Part shown: positions 1 to 9,061 of the stretch, piece after piece | How the letters are laid out: each line of letters begins with the position of its first letter | How positions within the stretch are numbered: position 1 is the first letter of the stretch | NCBI RefSeq assembly: GCF_020180945.1 | Contig: NZ_JAIPUL010000001.1 | Location: forward strand, 868,001-932,000 | Source: Lacticaseibacillus kribbianus | GTDB lineage: Bacteria; Bacillota; Bacilli; Lactobacillales; Lactobacillaceae | Direction of reading: 5' to 3' | Length of the DNA stretch: 64,000 nt | Notes under the pieces: model-generated | What the model was told of the DNA's origin: nothing | Database searches by the model: none | What the model saw: only the letters and a program-made list of their open reading frames with translations | Position numbers and translations under genes: made by a program

Positions 1-1358
1 TTGAGGTCGGCCTCGAAAATGGCGGTCAGCTGGCCGGCGACACCGCGGTCGTAGATGAAGGCGTTGGCCTCGAAGTTCAGCTTGAAGCTGCGGATGTCGA
101 AGTTGGCGCTGCCGACGCTTGCGATGCGGCCGTCGACCACCACCGTTTTGGCGTGGAGGAAGCCTTTTTGGTAGTGGTAGATTCTCACCCCAAAGCGGCT
201 GAGGTAGTTGGCGTAGTACTGGGTTGCGCGGAAGATGAAGGGGTGGTCCGGCATGTCGGGAATCATCACCCGGACGTCGATACCGGCCAGGGCGGCGGTG
301 ATCAACGCGTCGATCATCGTGTCGTCGGGAATCAGGTAGGGGGTCTGGATCCAAACTGACTTAGCGGCGCTTGTGATCATCTTGACGTAGCCGTACTTGA
401 TCTGCTGGCCCTTGCTCTCGGGGCCGCTTGACACGATCTGGATCGGCACGCTGCCGCTTTCTGCGGCGCGGCCGGCCGGTGCGACCAGGTTGTACGGCTC
501 CTCGCGGCTGTCTGCGACCGTGGCGTTCCAATCCATCAGAAACTGCACCTTGAGCGCCAGCACCGTGTTGCCGCTCACACGCAGGTGGGTATCGCGCCAG
601 AACCCGAACTTCTTTTTGCGCGAGACGTACTGGTCACCGACGTTGAAGCCGCCGATGTAGCCGATGCGGTCATCGATCACCACGATTTTGCGGTGCAGGC
701 GGTAGTTCAGGCGAAAATCCAGGAACAGGTGGCGCGACGAGAAGTAGGTCTCGACCTGGCCGCCGGCGTCGGTGAGCGGCCGCCACCACTTGGCGCTTGC
801 GCCCTGGCTGCCCCAGGCGTCGTACAGCACCAGCACCTTCACGCCTTGCTGTGCCTTTTGGACCAGGAGGCGCTGCAGGGCGTTGCCCAGCTCGTCGTTG
901 TAGATGGTGTAATACTCAACGAACACGTGGTCTTGCGCCGCCTGAATGTCTTGAAACAGCGCGGCGAACTTGGCGTCACCGTCCGTGAAGATGTCAACCG
1001 TGTTGGCGGAAAGCAGGGGCGCGCCGTCCGTGTTGAGAAACAGGGTAGTCAGCTCCTTGGACGCCTGCGACAGGGCGGCCGGCGGCAGCAGCCGGTTCTT
1101 GGCGTTCTCGCGCTTTTGCAGCTGCACGAACGCGTCGATCCCGTTGCGGTACTCGGCCTGAATGGCGCGCATCTTGCGGGCGGACAGGCCGCGCCCGGCG
1201 AAGAGGTAGATGCCAAACCCGATGACCGGCAGGAAGATCAGCACCAGAAGCCACGCCCAGGTGGTCGAGATGTCGCGGACCTCGCGCAGGACGGTGAAGA
1301 CCGCCCCGGCGGTGTTCAGCACCAGGACGACGATGACGAAGACGGAGAGAATGGACAT
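1..1358 (-). CDS. cls: Cardiolipin synthase, C-terminus cut by window edge
   Basis: Phospholipase-D-family cardiolipin synthase, a membrane enzyme that condenses phosphatidylglycerol into cardiolipin. The frame opens at ATG 1358, behind a ribosome binding site AAGGAGG (complement at 1364-1370), and runs off the left edge after about 452 codons. Two N-terminal hydrophobic segments (residues 1-20 and about 35-55) are followed by two HKD motifs: HRKIVVIDDRIGYIGG in the middle and HAKTVVVDGRIASVGSANFD near the edge. Family members are about 480-490 residues, so only the last 30 or so are missing. It is divergently transcribed from the nitroreductase gene. The call is secure; which cls paralogue it is cannot be told. 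Confidence 0.93.
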   Translation of the reverse strand, partial: MSILSVFVIVVLVLNTAGAVFTVLREVRDISTTWAWLLVLIFLPVIGFGIYLFAGRGLSARKMRAIQAEYRNGIDAFVQLQKRENAKNRLLPPAALSQASKELTTLFLNTDGAPLLSANTVDIFTDGDAKFAALFQDIQAAQDHVFVEYYTIYNDELGNALQRLLVQKAQQGVKVLVLYDAWGSQGASAKWWRPLTDAGGQVETYFSSRHLFLDFRLNYRLHRKIVVIDDRIGYIGGFNVGDQYVSRKKKFGFWRDTHLRVSGNTVLALKVQFLMDWNATVADSREEPYNLVAPAGRAAESGSVPIQIVSSGPESKGQQIKYGYVKMITSAAKSVWIQTPYLIPDDTMIDALITAALAGIDVRVMIPDMPDHPFIFRATQYYANYLSRFGVRIYHYQKGFLHAKTVVVDGRIASVGSANFDIRSFKLNFEANAFIYDRGVAGQLTAIFEADL

Positions 1359-1383
1359 GGCGACCTCCTTGTTCAAAGCCAGG

Positions 1384-1439
1384 TTACTTACTTTTTTTTG
1401 AAAAATGCTTTACTTACTATTAGTTAGCTGGTAAACTAA
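1384..1439 (+). promoter_or_regulatory. Putative promoter and operator of the nitroreductase gene
   Basis: An AT-rich island between divergent genes. TTACTTACT occurs twice (1384-1392 and 1410-1418), and a perfect inverted repeat TTAGTT (1420-1425) / AACTAA (1434-1439) follows. TTGAAA at 1398-1403 could be a -35 with TAGTTA at 1421-1426 as a poor -10, which would put the dyad over the start site. This arrangement resembles sites of MarR/HxlR-type redox regulators that control nitroreductases; that assignment is inference. Confidence 0.4.
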
Positions 1440-1469
1440 TGTCATTCAAGACAAAGGAGCTCTTATCTT

Positions 1470-2072
1470 ATGACTAACGACCTGTTGAACCTGCTGAACC
1501 AACGCCGCACCATCTACGCCCTGGGCAAGGACGTCGCCTTGAGCGACAGCGAAATCGTTGACCTGGCGACCGACCTGATTCAGGCCACGCCGTCCGCCTT
1601 CAACTCCCAGACCGTCCGCGCCGTCTTCCTCTTCGGGGACAAGCACGACCAGCTGTGGGACATCGTGGTCAAGCGCCTCAAGTCCGAGGTGCCGACTGAG
1701 GCCGCGTACGAGAAGACCAAGGCGAAGATTGCTAGCTTCAAGGCCGCGCATGGCACGATCCTGTACTTCACGGAGACGGCGACGGTGCACCAGATGGAGA
1801 AGGACTTCGCGCTGTACGCGGACAACTTCGCGACCTGGGCGGAGCAGGCGCAGGGTTCCAGCCAGCTCAACGTCTGGACGGGCCTGGCCAACAACGGCAT
1901 CGGTGCCTCGCTTCAGCACTACAACCCGCTGATCGATGACGAGGTCCGCGAAGCCTTCAACATCCCGGCCAGCTGGACGCTGCGCGCGCAGATGCCGTTC
2001 GGCTCCATCGAGGCTCCTGCCGGCGACAAGGACACCCTCAGCAAGGACGACCAGTTCAAGGTCTTAGACTAA
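1470..2072 (+). CDS. Nitroreductase family protein
   Basis: A 200-residue FMN-dependent nitroreductase-fold oxidoreductase, of the Frm2/YdgI-like subgroup that lactobacilli carry as a stand-alone cytosolic enzyme. It opens with NQRRTIYALGKDVALSDSEI (the RRTIYxLG motif binds the FMN phosphate) and has TPSAFNSQTVRAVFLFG, typical of the family; the C-terminal half contains GIGASLQHYNP. It starts at ATG 1470 behind AAAGGAG (1454-1460 region) and ends in a strong terminator, so it is monocistronic. The physiological substrate (quinones, nitro compounds or lipid-derived aldehydes) is unknown. The upstream dyad suggests it is stress-inducible. Confidence 0.88.
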   Translation: MTNDLLNLLNQRRTIYALGKDVALSDSEIVDLATDLIQATPSAFNSQTVRAVFLFGDKHDQLWDIVVKRLKSEVPTEAAYEKTKAKIASFKAAHGTILYFTETATVHQMEKDFALYADNFATWAEQAQGSSQLNVWTGLANNGIGASLQHYNPLIDDEVREAFNIPASWTLRAQMPFGSIEAPAGDKDTLSKDDQFKVLD

Positions 2073-2077
2073 GCTCG

Positions 2078-2105
2078 AGCCGTGCGGCGACGCACGGCTT
2101 TTTTG
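2078..2105 (+). terminator. Rho-independent terminator of the nitroreductase gene
   Basis: Nine-base-pair perfect stem AGCCGTGCG (2078-2086) / CGCACGGCT (2091-2099) with a GCGA loop, followed directly by a T-run. Confidence 0.93.
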
Positions 2106-2405
2106 ATACCAGAGCGGAGCACCGCGCACTTAGCGGGACGGGTTGCCTAGCGAGGGGACTTGGGCCGTATTTTGGCCCGAGTGCCCTCGCGTAGCAAGCC
2201 GCTCCCGCGTTGCGGTGCGCAGCTCGACGATACCAGAGCGCAGCGGGGCGCACTTAGGCCACCGACTAGCGTAAGGACAGCACTTGGGGCGTACTTTGCC
2301 ACGAGTGCTGTCCTTAGCTGGACGAGTGGCCGTTGCCCGGCGCAGCTCGACGACACCAGAGCGGAGCACCGCGCACTTAGCGGGACGGGCTGCCTGGCCC
2401 GGGGG
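2105..2405. repeat. Tandem large foldback units, intergenic
   Basis: This 323-base gene-free stretch holds two full units and one truncated unit. Unit 1 is about 2105-2228, unit 2 about 2229-2351, and the truncated third starts at about 2352. Each starts GAYACCAGAGCG and the full ones end GCGCAGCTCGAC. Each full unit folds on itself. Unit 1 pairs GCGAGGG with CCCTCGC and GGGCC with GGCCC around GTATTTT. Unit 2 pairs AAGGACAGCACT with AGTGCTGTCCTT around a similar apex, GTACTTT. The stems differ in sequence but remain paired, while the apical ACTTGG...CGAGT element is conserved. No ORF here is credible. The function is unknown. Confidence 0.75.
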
Positions 2406-2428
2406 TGAGCCGCACTCGACCGCGTGTC

Positions 2429-2830
2429 CTACTCGAAATCCGCCTGCTGCACCGCCAGCCGCAGCCCCTGCTGCGCCAGCGCGTGCGCGTGATTCTGGCG
2501 GTCCGGCACCCACTGCCACAGTAGCAGGCCGAACTTTGGCACAAGCGCCTCAAGCTGCGCCACGTCATCGCCGTAGTGCTTGGCATAACGCTTGTCCAGC
2601 GCGTCGATCACAATCTTCGAATCGCTGTAGAGTGTCACGGCCTTGGTGCGCCGTTGCCCAATCAGCCGGGTCAGCCCGATGATCACGGCCTGGAACTCGG
2701 CGTCGTGGTTGGACATGACGCCAAGCGCCTGGTGGTACTGGTCGGCTCGGCCCCCCTCGACCGCTAGGATGCCGATGCCGCTGGGCCCGGGGTTGCCGCG
2801 GGTGGCGGCATCTGTGTAAAGTTTGAGCAT
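2429..2830 (-). CDS. RNase HI-like protein
   Basis: A 133-residue stand-alone RNase H-fold protein, expected to hydrolyse the RNA strand of RNA/DNA hybrids in the cytosol. It begins LKLYTDAATRGNPGPSGIGI, the classic first strand with catalytic D7. E45 (in DAEFQA) and D70 (in LYSDSKIVID) supply the next two metal ligands. The fourth acidic position, normally in an ADxLA motif, reads NHAHALAQ, so the usual Asp is replaced by His116. This is common in the YpeP/RNH-like subgroup but makes activity less certain. It starts at 2830 behind GGAAGG. The opposite-strand operon starts about 145 bases away. Confidence 0.85.
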   Translation of the reverse strand: MLKLYTDAATRGNPGPSGIGILAVEGGRADQYHQALGVMSNHDAEFQAVIIGLTRLIGQRRTKAVTLYSDSKIVIDALDKRYAKHYGDDVAQLEALVPKFGLLLWQWVPDRQNHAHALAQQGLRLAVQQADFE

Positions 2831-2942
2831 GATACACCTTCCTTACCAGTCATTATACGCCAGCCGAGCGCGCTTCCGCCATCGCCGGCCGCCAATCCCG
2901 AACACTTGACGCGGTGGCGAAGGGCGAAGTGGCGTGTTACTA

Positions 2943-2948
2943 TATAAT
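2943..2948 (+). promoter_or_regulatory. -10 element for the ebsA-fhs operon
   Basis: A perfect TATAAT in an otherwise GC-rich interval, 28 bases before the GTG start at 2976. A TTGACG at 2906-2911 is too far (31 bases) to be its -35, so this would be a weak or activator-dependent promoter. Confidence 0.5.
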
Positions 2949-2975
2949 CATTCAAGAGGCCAAGGGAGTGTTCGT

Positions 2976-3416
2976 GTGACTGACAAACGGTTCTTCGTCC
3001 AGCCGGACTGGCTGGACTTCTGCATTTTCTGGGCGTTGATCGTCAGCGGCGTGGCCCTTGCCGTCATCATCCAGATGGAGGTGGTGGGCTACGGCATCCC
3101 CAACCTGGTGGCCAGCAGGCTGCTGGTGGCGGTACTGCTCGTCGCCGCGGTGCAGGTGCTGCGGGCGCGGCTGATTGTGGGCGCCGGCGGCATCACCGTG
3201 CGGCGGCTGTCGCCGGCCAACACGCTGCACTTCGCTGCCGCCGACCTGCTGGGGGTGGCGCACACCGCGCACACGGTCAGCCTGACCACCCGCCAGTACG
3301 GGCGCATTCGCCTGGTCCACCTGGGCAAAACCGCAAAACTGTGCGCCGCGCTCGCCGCGGTGCAGGCCGCAAGCCAAGACGGCGCACACCGTCAGGAAGG
3401 AGTGTCCCATGTCTGA
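2976..3416 (+). CDS. Small membrane protein, EbsA-like
   Basis: A 146-residue protein with two hydrophobic segments near the N-terminus (roughly residues 12-32 and 42-60), followed by a soluble C-terminal domain rich in beta-prone sequence. The layout (short cytosolic head, two-helix hairpin, about 80-residue tail) and the position next to an RNase H-like gene match the EbsA family of lactobacilli and enterococci, whose role is poorly understood. The GTG start at 2976 is chosen because AAGGGAG (2962-2968) sits seven bases upstream; the upstream ATG has no site and would lie at the -10. The stop overlaps the fhs start by 8 bases, so translation is probably coupled. Confidence 0.6.
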   Translation: MTDKRFFVQPDWLDFCIFWALIVSGVALAVIIQMEVVGYGIPNLVASRLLVAVLLVAAVQVLRARLIVGAGGITVRRLSPANTLHFAAADLLGVAHTAHTVSLTTRQYGRIRLVHLGKTAKLCAALAAVQAASQDGAHRQEGVSHV

Positions 3417-5082
3417 CATTGAGATTGCACAGGAGAACGAACGCACCGAGATGAAGCCGATTCAAGAAATCGGTGCCGCCGTTGGCCTGACGGAAGACGA
3501 GCTCGAGCTTTACGGCCGCGCCAAGGCCAAGCTGAGCCTCGCCGCGCTTGCACGGCTGCGCCAGAAACCTTTGGGCAAGCTGGTGCTGGTCACCTCGATC
3601 AACCCGACGCCGGCTGGCGAGGGTAAGTCCACCGTGACCATCGGCCTCGGCGACGCCCTGCGCCTGCAGGGCAAAAACGCGGTGATCGCGCTGCGCGAGC
3701 CGTCGCTTGGCCCCGTCATGGGGATGAAGGGCGGCGCCACCGGGGGTGGGTACGCCCAGGTCGTGCCGATGGAGGACATCAACCTGCACTTCACCGGTGA
3801 CATGCACGCGCTGACCACCGCCGTCGACACGTTGGCGGCCCTAATCGACAACCACCTGCAGCAGGGCAACGCCCTGAACCTCGACCCGCGGCGCATCACG
3901 TGGCGGCGGGTGCTGGACATCAACGACCGCGCCCTGCGCCACGTCACCATCGGCCTCGGCGGCCCGACCGCCGGCGTGCCGCGGGAAACCGAGTTTGATA
4001 TCACCGTGGCCTCCGAGCTGATGGCCGTGCTGTGCCTGGCCAAGGACATCGCCGACCTCAAGGCGCGCATCGGCCGCATTGTGATCGGCTACACCTACGA
4101 CCGCACCCCGATCACCGTGGCCGACCTGCAGGTGACCGGCGCAATCGCCATGCTGCTCAAGGACGCGATCAAGCCCAACCTGGTGCAGACGCTGGCGCAC
4201 ACCCCGACTTTGATTCACGGCGGGCCGTTCGCCAACATCGCCCATGGCTGCAACTCCGTTTTGGCCACCCGCACGGCGCTTGAGCTCGGCGACATCGCGC
4301 TGACCGAGGCGGGCTTTGGCGCGGACCTGGGGGCAGAGAAGTTTCTGGACATCAAGGTGCCGGTGCTGGGCAAAACGCCGGACGCCATCGTGATCGTCGC
4401 GACGGTGCGGGCCCTGAAGTACAACGGGGGCCAGGCGCTCAAGGACCTGACGACCGAAGACCGGCCGGCGCTTGCCAAGGGTTTTGCCAACCTGGCCAAG
4501 CACGTGGCAAACATGCGCCGCTACAACGTGCCGGTGCTGGTCGCCATCAACCGCTTTGCCACCGACACGGACGCGGAGCTGGCCGACTTGGTCGCGCTGT
4601 GCGCGGATGCCGGCGTGACCGCGGTGCCCGCCGACGTGTGGGGCAAAGGCGGTGCCGGCGCGCTGGGCCTGGCGACGGCTTTGACCGCCGCGCTGGACCA
4701 GCCGGCCGACTTCACGCCGCTGTACGACCCGGAAGAAGGCGTCAAGGAAAAGATTGCGCGTATTGTCACCGAGATCTACGGCGGCGCCGCGGTGGCTTAC
4801 GACCACAAGGCGGAGCTCGCGCTGCGCACCATCGCCAAAAACGGCTGGGACAAGCTGCCGATCTGCATGGCCAAGACCCAGTACTCGCTGTCCGACGACC
4901 CCAAGGCGCTCGGCGCGCCAACCGGCTTCACCATCCACGTGCGCGACATCACGCCGCGGCTCGGCGCCGGCTTCCTGGTGGTCATGACCGGCAGCGTCCT
5001 GACGATGCCGGGACTGCCGAAGGTGCCGGCCGCCATGCGCATGGACCTGTCCGATGACGGCGTGATCTCCGGCCTGTTCTGA
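3409..5082 (+). CDS. fhs: Formate-tetrahydrofolate ligase
   Basis: ATP-dependent 10-formyl-THF synthetase, 557 residues (normal family length). It charges tetrahydrofolate with formate to supply one-carbon units for purines and fMet-tRNA. The N-terminus is followed by the nucleotide-binding segment [10 protein letters not shown] (residues 66-75), then [14 protein letters not shown] and the conserved [14 protein letters not shown]. Start ATG 3409 has AAGGAG upstream inside the end of the preceding gene. It overlaps the next gene by one base (TGATG). Formate made by the PflAB system encoded elsewhere in this window is a plausible substrate source; that link is inference. Confidence 0.97.
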   Translation: MSDIEIAQENERTEMKPIQEIGAAVGLTEDELELYGRAKAKLSLAALARLRQKPLGKLVLVTSINPTPAGEGKSTVTIGLGDALRLQGKNAVIALREPSLGPVMGMKGGATGGGYAQVVPMEDINLHFTGDMHALTTAVDTLAALIDNHLQQGNALNLDPRRITWRRVLDINDRALRHVTIGLGGPTAGVPRETEFDITVASELMAVLCLAKDIADLKARIGRIVIGYTYDRTPITVADLQVTGAIAMLLKDAIKPNLVQTLAHTPTLIHGGPFANIAHGCNSVLATRTALELGDIALTEAGFGADLGAEKFLDIKVPVLGKTPDAIVIVATVRALKYNGGQALKDLTTEDRPALAKGFANLAKHVANMRRYNVPVLVAINRFATDTDAELADLVALCADAGVTAVPADVWGKGGAGALGLATALTAALDQPADFTPLYDPEEGVKEKIARIVTEIYGGAAVAYDHKAELALRTIAKNGWDKLPICMAKTQYSLSDDPKALGAPTGFTIHVRDITPRLGAGFLVVMTGSVLTMPGLPKVPAAMRMDLSDDGVISGLF

Positions 5083-5693
5083 TGGCCGCGGCCTTTCCCG
5101 CCTGCGATGCTGCGCTCTTGGCGCAGGCCAAGGCCGCCGTGTTTCCCAACACGCAGGGCTTCGTGCCAGGCGTTGGACCGCGGCACCCCCGCTTGATTCT
5201 GGTGGGGGAGGCGCCGGGCGAAACCGAGGTCGCCTCGGGCCACCCGTTCACCGGGCGCGCCGGGAGCAAGCTCGACATAATGCTTGCGGCGCTGGGGCTG
5301 ACCCGCGATGCGGTCTTCATCACAATGGCCTTCCACCGCCGGCCGGTGAAAGCGCGCGGCAACGGGCTCGCCAACCGTCCGCCGACGCACGCGGAGATGC
5401 TGGCCGAGCCGCTGCTCGATGCCGACCTGGCCGCGTTCCCGACCGCACCGGTGCTTTTGATGGGCAACACCGCGCTGTGGCGGCTGTACCACGGTCGCGT
5501 CGCCGACTGGCAGGGCCAGGTGCTGCACGCGCCGCTGAGCCAAGTCCGCGGCGGCCGGCTGGTGCCCGGCCCCGTTCGGCGCTTTGGCGTCTGCGCCCAC
5601 CCGGCGGCCTTGCTGTACCGCACGCAGACGCAAGCAGACACGCTGGCCGCGTTGGCCGGCTACACACACACTTTACTGGAGGCATTCGCTTGA
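5082..5693 (+). CDS. Uracil-DNA glycosylase family protein
   Basis: A 203-residue member of the UDG superfamily, which excises deaminated bases from DNA. Motif A is GEAPGETEVASGHPFTGRAG (residues 42-61), resembling families 4/5, and the second motif is the late CAHPAAL (H173). The four cysteines that bind the iron-sulfur cluster in family 4 enzymes are missing: only C8 and C171 are seen. It therefore belongs to a cluster-less branch whose activity and base preference cannot be assigned from sequence. The start shares its A with the fhs stop codon; the end overlaps lspA. It may simply ride on operon expression. Confidence 0.8.
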   Translation: MAAAFPACDAALLAQAKAAVFPNTQGFVPGVGPRHPRLILVGEAPGETEVASGHPFTGRAGSKLDIMLAALGLTRDAVFITMAFHRRPVKARGNGLANRPPTHAEMLAEPLLDADLAAFPTAPVLLMGNTALWRLYHGRVADWQGQVLHAPLSQVRGGRLVPGPVRRFGVCAHPAALLYRTQTQADTLAALAGYTHTLLEAFA

Positions 5694-6145
5694 TCATCAT
5701 CTACCTTGTTTTCGCCGCCGCCATGGTCGGGCTGGACCAGTGGGTCAAGGCCTGGGTCATCGGCCACATCGCGCTGAACCAGACCATCGGCTTCATCCCC
5801 GGCGTGGTGTCGTTGACCCACATCAAAAACACCGGCGCCGCGTTCTCGATGCTCGAGGGCCAGCAGTGGTTCTTTTACGTGATCACGGTGGTGTCGTTGA
5901 TCATCGTGGCCTACCTCTGGCGCGAGGCGAACCGAAGCGTCTTTTACCAGGTCGGCCTGGCGCTGATTCTGGCCGGCACCATCGGCAACCTGATTGATCG
6001 CCTGCGCTTCCAAGAAGTCACCGACATGTTCCAGCTGGACTTCATGAACTTCGCGATTTTCAACGTCGCGGACGCCTGCCTGACCGTCGGGGTGATCATC
6101 GTGATGATCTACCTACTGTTCATCGAAGGGCGGCACAAGGCATGA
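5690..6145 (+). CDS. lspA: Lipoprotein signal peptidase (signal peptidase II)
   Basis: Polytopic membrane aspartyl protease that cleaves the signal peptide from diacylglyceryl-modified prolipoproteins. It is 151 residues with four predicted membrane segments. Catalytic aspartates are D103 (NLIDR) and D128 (FNVADACL), and the conserved NTGAAFSML is at 47-55. The start chosen is TTG 5690 because GGAGG (5678-5682) lies seven bases upstream and the predicted protein begins directly in the first membrane helix. Longer in-frame starts would read through the glycosylase gene. It overlaps rluD by four bases, the usual lspA-rluD pairing of Gram-positive bacteria. Confidence 0.96.
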   Translation: MIIIYLVFAAAMVGLDQWVKAWVIGHIALNQTIGFIPGVVSLTHIKNTGAAFSMLEGQQWFFYVITVVSLIIVAYLWREANRSVFYQVGLALILAGTIGNLIDRLRFQEVTDMFQLDFMNFAIFNVADACLTVGVIIVMIYLLFIEGRHKA

Positions 6146-7059
6146 GCGACTTCACCGTCACCACCGAGGCGGGGCGCATCGACAAGGTGCTGGCCGAACA
6201 CGAGCCCGACCTGTCGCGCTCCCAGGCCGCCAAGTGGCTGGCCGACGGGGCGGTCCTAGTCAACGGCGCCACGGTGCCGGCCAAGTACAAGGTGCAGCCC
6301 GGTGACCGCATCGCCATCACGCCGCCGACGCCGGTGCCGCTGGAGGCGGTGGCGCAGCCGATGCCCCTGGACATCGTGTACGAGGACGACCAACTGCTGG
6401 TGGTCAACAAGCCGCAGGGGCTGGTGGTGCACCCGGCGCCCGGTCACCCGGATCAGACGCTGGTCAACGGGCTGTTGGCCCACGCGGACTTCTCCGCCAT
6501 CAACGACGTGATCCGCCCGGGCATCGTGCACCGCATCGACAAGGACACCTCGGGCCTTTTGATGGTGGCCAAAACCCCGCAGGCGCTGGCCAGCCTCAGC
6601 GCACAGCTGAAGGCCAAGACCACGATTCGCGAGTACTGGGCGATCGTGCACGGGACCTTCCGCGAGGCGACCGGCACCATCGACGCGCCGCTGGGCCGCG
6701 ACCCCAAGGACCGCAAGAAACAGGCGGTGGTGGTCGGCGGCCGGCACGCGGTCACGCACTTCACGGTGCTTGAGCAGTTCAACCGCTACGCCCTGGTCAA
6801 GTGCGTGCTGGAAACCGGGCGCACCCACCAGATCCGCGTGCACATGGCCTACATCAACCACCCGGTGGCCGGCGACTCGCTGTACGCGCCGCGCGTGACG
6901 CTGCCCGGGGCGGGGCAGTTCCTGCACGCCCGGACGCTGGGGTTCGTGCACCCGACCACCGGCGAGCTGTTGACCTTCAGCCGGGAGGTGCCGCCGCTGT
7001 TTGCGAAAACTTTGGCGGATCTGCGCGCCGGCATTGACAGAACCCAGAAGATACGCTAA
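6142..7059 (+). CDS. rluD: 23S rRNA pseudouridine synthase, RluD family
   Basis: A 305-residue pseudouridine synthase of the RluA/RluD superfamily that isomerises uridines in 23S rRNA. An S4 RNA-binding domain occupies residues 1-65 (SRSQAAKWLADGAVLVNG). The catalytic loop HRIDKDTSGL contains D133, followed by the family motif TGRTHQIRVHM. The ATG overlaps the lspA stop by four bases. The pyr promoter starts inside its last codons. The exact target uridine cannot be read from sequence; the B. subtilis counterpart is YlyB. Confidence 0.93.
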   Translation: MSDFTVTTEAGRIDKVLAEHEPDLSRSQAAKWLADGAVLVNGATVPAKYKVQPGDRIAITPPTPVPLEAVAQPMPLDIVYEDDQLLVVNKPQGLVVHPAPGHPDQTLVNGLLAHADFSAINDVIRPGIVHRIDKDTSGLLMVAKTPQALASLSAQLKAKTTIREYWAIVHGTFREATGTIDAPLGRDPKDRKKQAVVVGGRHAVTHFTVLEQFNRYALVKCVLETGRTHQIRVHMAYINHPVAGDSLYAPRVTLPGAGQFLHARTLGFVHPTTGELLTFSREVPPLFAKTLADLRAGIDRTQKIR

Positions 7060-7062
7060 AGT
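7034..7062 (+). promoter_or_regulatory. Promoter of the pyrimidine operon
   Basis: A perfect -35 TTGACA (7034-7039), a 17-base spacer and -10 TAAAGT (7057-7062). The -35 lies in the last codons of rluD and the -10 overlaps its stop. It places transcription start near 7069, just before the PyrR-binding leader. Confidence 0.8.
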
Positions 7063-7068
7063 ATGACT

Positions 7069-7768
<700 letters not shown>

Positions 7769-7771
7769 CGC

Positions 7772-9058
7772 ATGGCATACCGCAACGACGACGCAATCTT
7801 AGACATCCACGACCGCCCGAGCTTCGGGCACTGGATGGGGCTTTCGATTCAGCACCTGTTCGCGATGTTCGGCTCCACCGTTCTGGTACCGATTCTGGTG
7901 GGGCTTGACCCCAGCATCGCGCTCTTCTCAAGCGGGGTGGGGACGCTCATCTACATCCTGATCACCCGCGGCAAGATTCCGGCCTACATGGGCTCGAGCT
8001 TCTCCTTCATCGTGGTGATGCAGTCCTTGATGAAGGGCTTTGGCTACCCGGCAATCGCCCAGGGCACCGTCGCGGTGGGCTGCGTCTACCTGGTGGTCGC
8101 CTTGATCGTCAACTTCGCCGGCTCCTCATGGATCGACAAGGCGCTGCCGCCGATCGTGGTCGGGCCGATTGTGATGGTCATCGGGCTGTCTTTGGCCGGC
8201 ACCGCCGCAACCGACGCGACGATGCGGACCATCAGTGCGACCAAGAGCGTGTACGACCTGCGCTACTTCGCCGTGGCGATCATCACGCTGGCCGCCACCA
8301 TCATCTACAACATGTACCTCAAGAAGTTCATCAGCCTGCTGCCGATCCTGTTGGGACTGGTCACCGGCTACCTGGTCGCCATCGCCTTTGGCCTGGTCGA
8401 CTTCGCGCCGGTCGCCAAGGCCGCCTGGTTCTCGCTGCCGGCCTTCCAGATTCCATTCATCAGCTACCACCCGCAATTCTACTGGGGCGCGATCATCTCG
8501 ATGGCCCCGATCGCCTTCGTCACGATGACGGAGCACATGGGCCACATCATGGTGCTCGACGAGATGACGCACCGCAACTTCTTCAAGGATCCGGGCCTGA
8601 ACCACACGCTGGCCGGGGACGGGACGGCCTCGATCATCGCCGGCTTCGTCGGGGGCCCGCCGGTCACGTCTTACGGTGAAAACATCGGCGTGATGGCGAT
8701 GACCAAGGTCCACAGCGTCTACGTGCTGGGCGGCGCGGCGTTCTTCGCCATCCTGTTCGCCTTCATCGGCAAGCTGTCGGCCCTGATCCACACCATCCCA
8801 AGCCCCGTCATCGGCGGCATCTCCTTCCTGCTGTTCGGCGTCATCGCCTCCAACGGCCTGAAGGTGCTGATCGACAACAAGGTCGACTTCGGCCAAAAGC
8901 GCAACCTGATGATCGGCGCGACGATTCTGGTCATCGGCATCGGCAACGCGACGCTTCAGCTGGGCAAGTTCACGTTCAGCGGGCTGGCGCTGGCCACCGT
9001 CATCGGCATCATCCTGAACTTTGTCCTGCCGGCCCAAGCGGCCAACGAGGAGGCATAA
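7772..9058 (+). CDS. pyrP: Uracil permease (NCS2 family)
   Basis: A 428-residue nucleobase:cation symporter-2 protein with about 12-14 membrane segments, importing uracil. The characteristic second half carries TEHMGHIMVLDEMT (TEHxGH motif) and GDGTASIIAGFVGGPPVTSYGENIGVMAMT, the NCS2 signature. It lies three bases after pyrR with AAGGAG upstream, which places salvage uptake and biosynthesis under the same attenuator. UraA/PyrP is preferred over a xanthine carrier because of the PyrR context and the signature. Confidence 0.95.
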   Translation: MAYRNDDAILDIHDRPSFGHWMGLSIQHLFAMFGSTVLVPILVGLDPSIALFSSGVGTLIYILITRGKIPAYMGSSFSFIVVMQSLMKGFGYPAIAQGTVAVGCVYLVVALIVNFAGSSWIDKALPPIVVGPIVMVIGLSLAGTAATDATMRTISATKSVYDLRYFAVAIITLAATIIYNMYLKKFISLLPILLGLVTGYLVAIAFGLVDFAPVAKAAWFSLPAFQIPFISYHPQFYWGAIISMAPIAFVTMTEHMGHIMVLDEMTHRNFFKDPGLNHTLAGDGTASIIAGFVGGPPVTSYGENIGVMAMTKVHSVYVLGGAAFFAILFAFIGKLSALIHTIPSPVIGGISFLLFGVIASNGLKVLIDNKVDFGQKRNLMIGATILVIGIGNATLQLGKFTFSGLALATVIGIILNFVLPAQAANEEA

Positions 9059-9061
9059 AAC

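Noticed and set aside
585-1427. A 280-codon open frame on the plus strand
   Set aside because: Antisense to the cardiolipin synthase gene, whose two HKD motifs confirm the minus strand.
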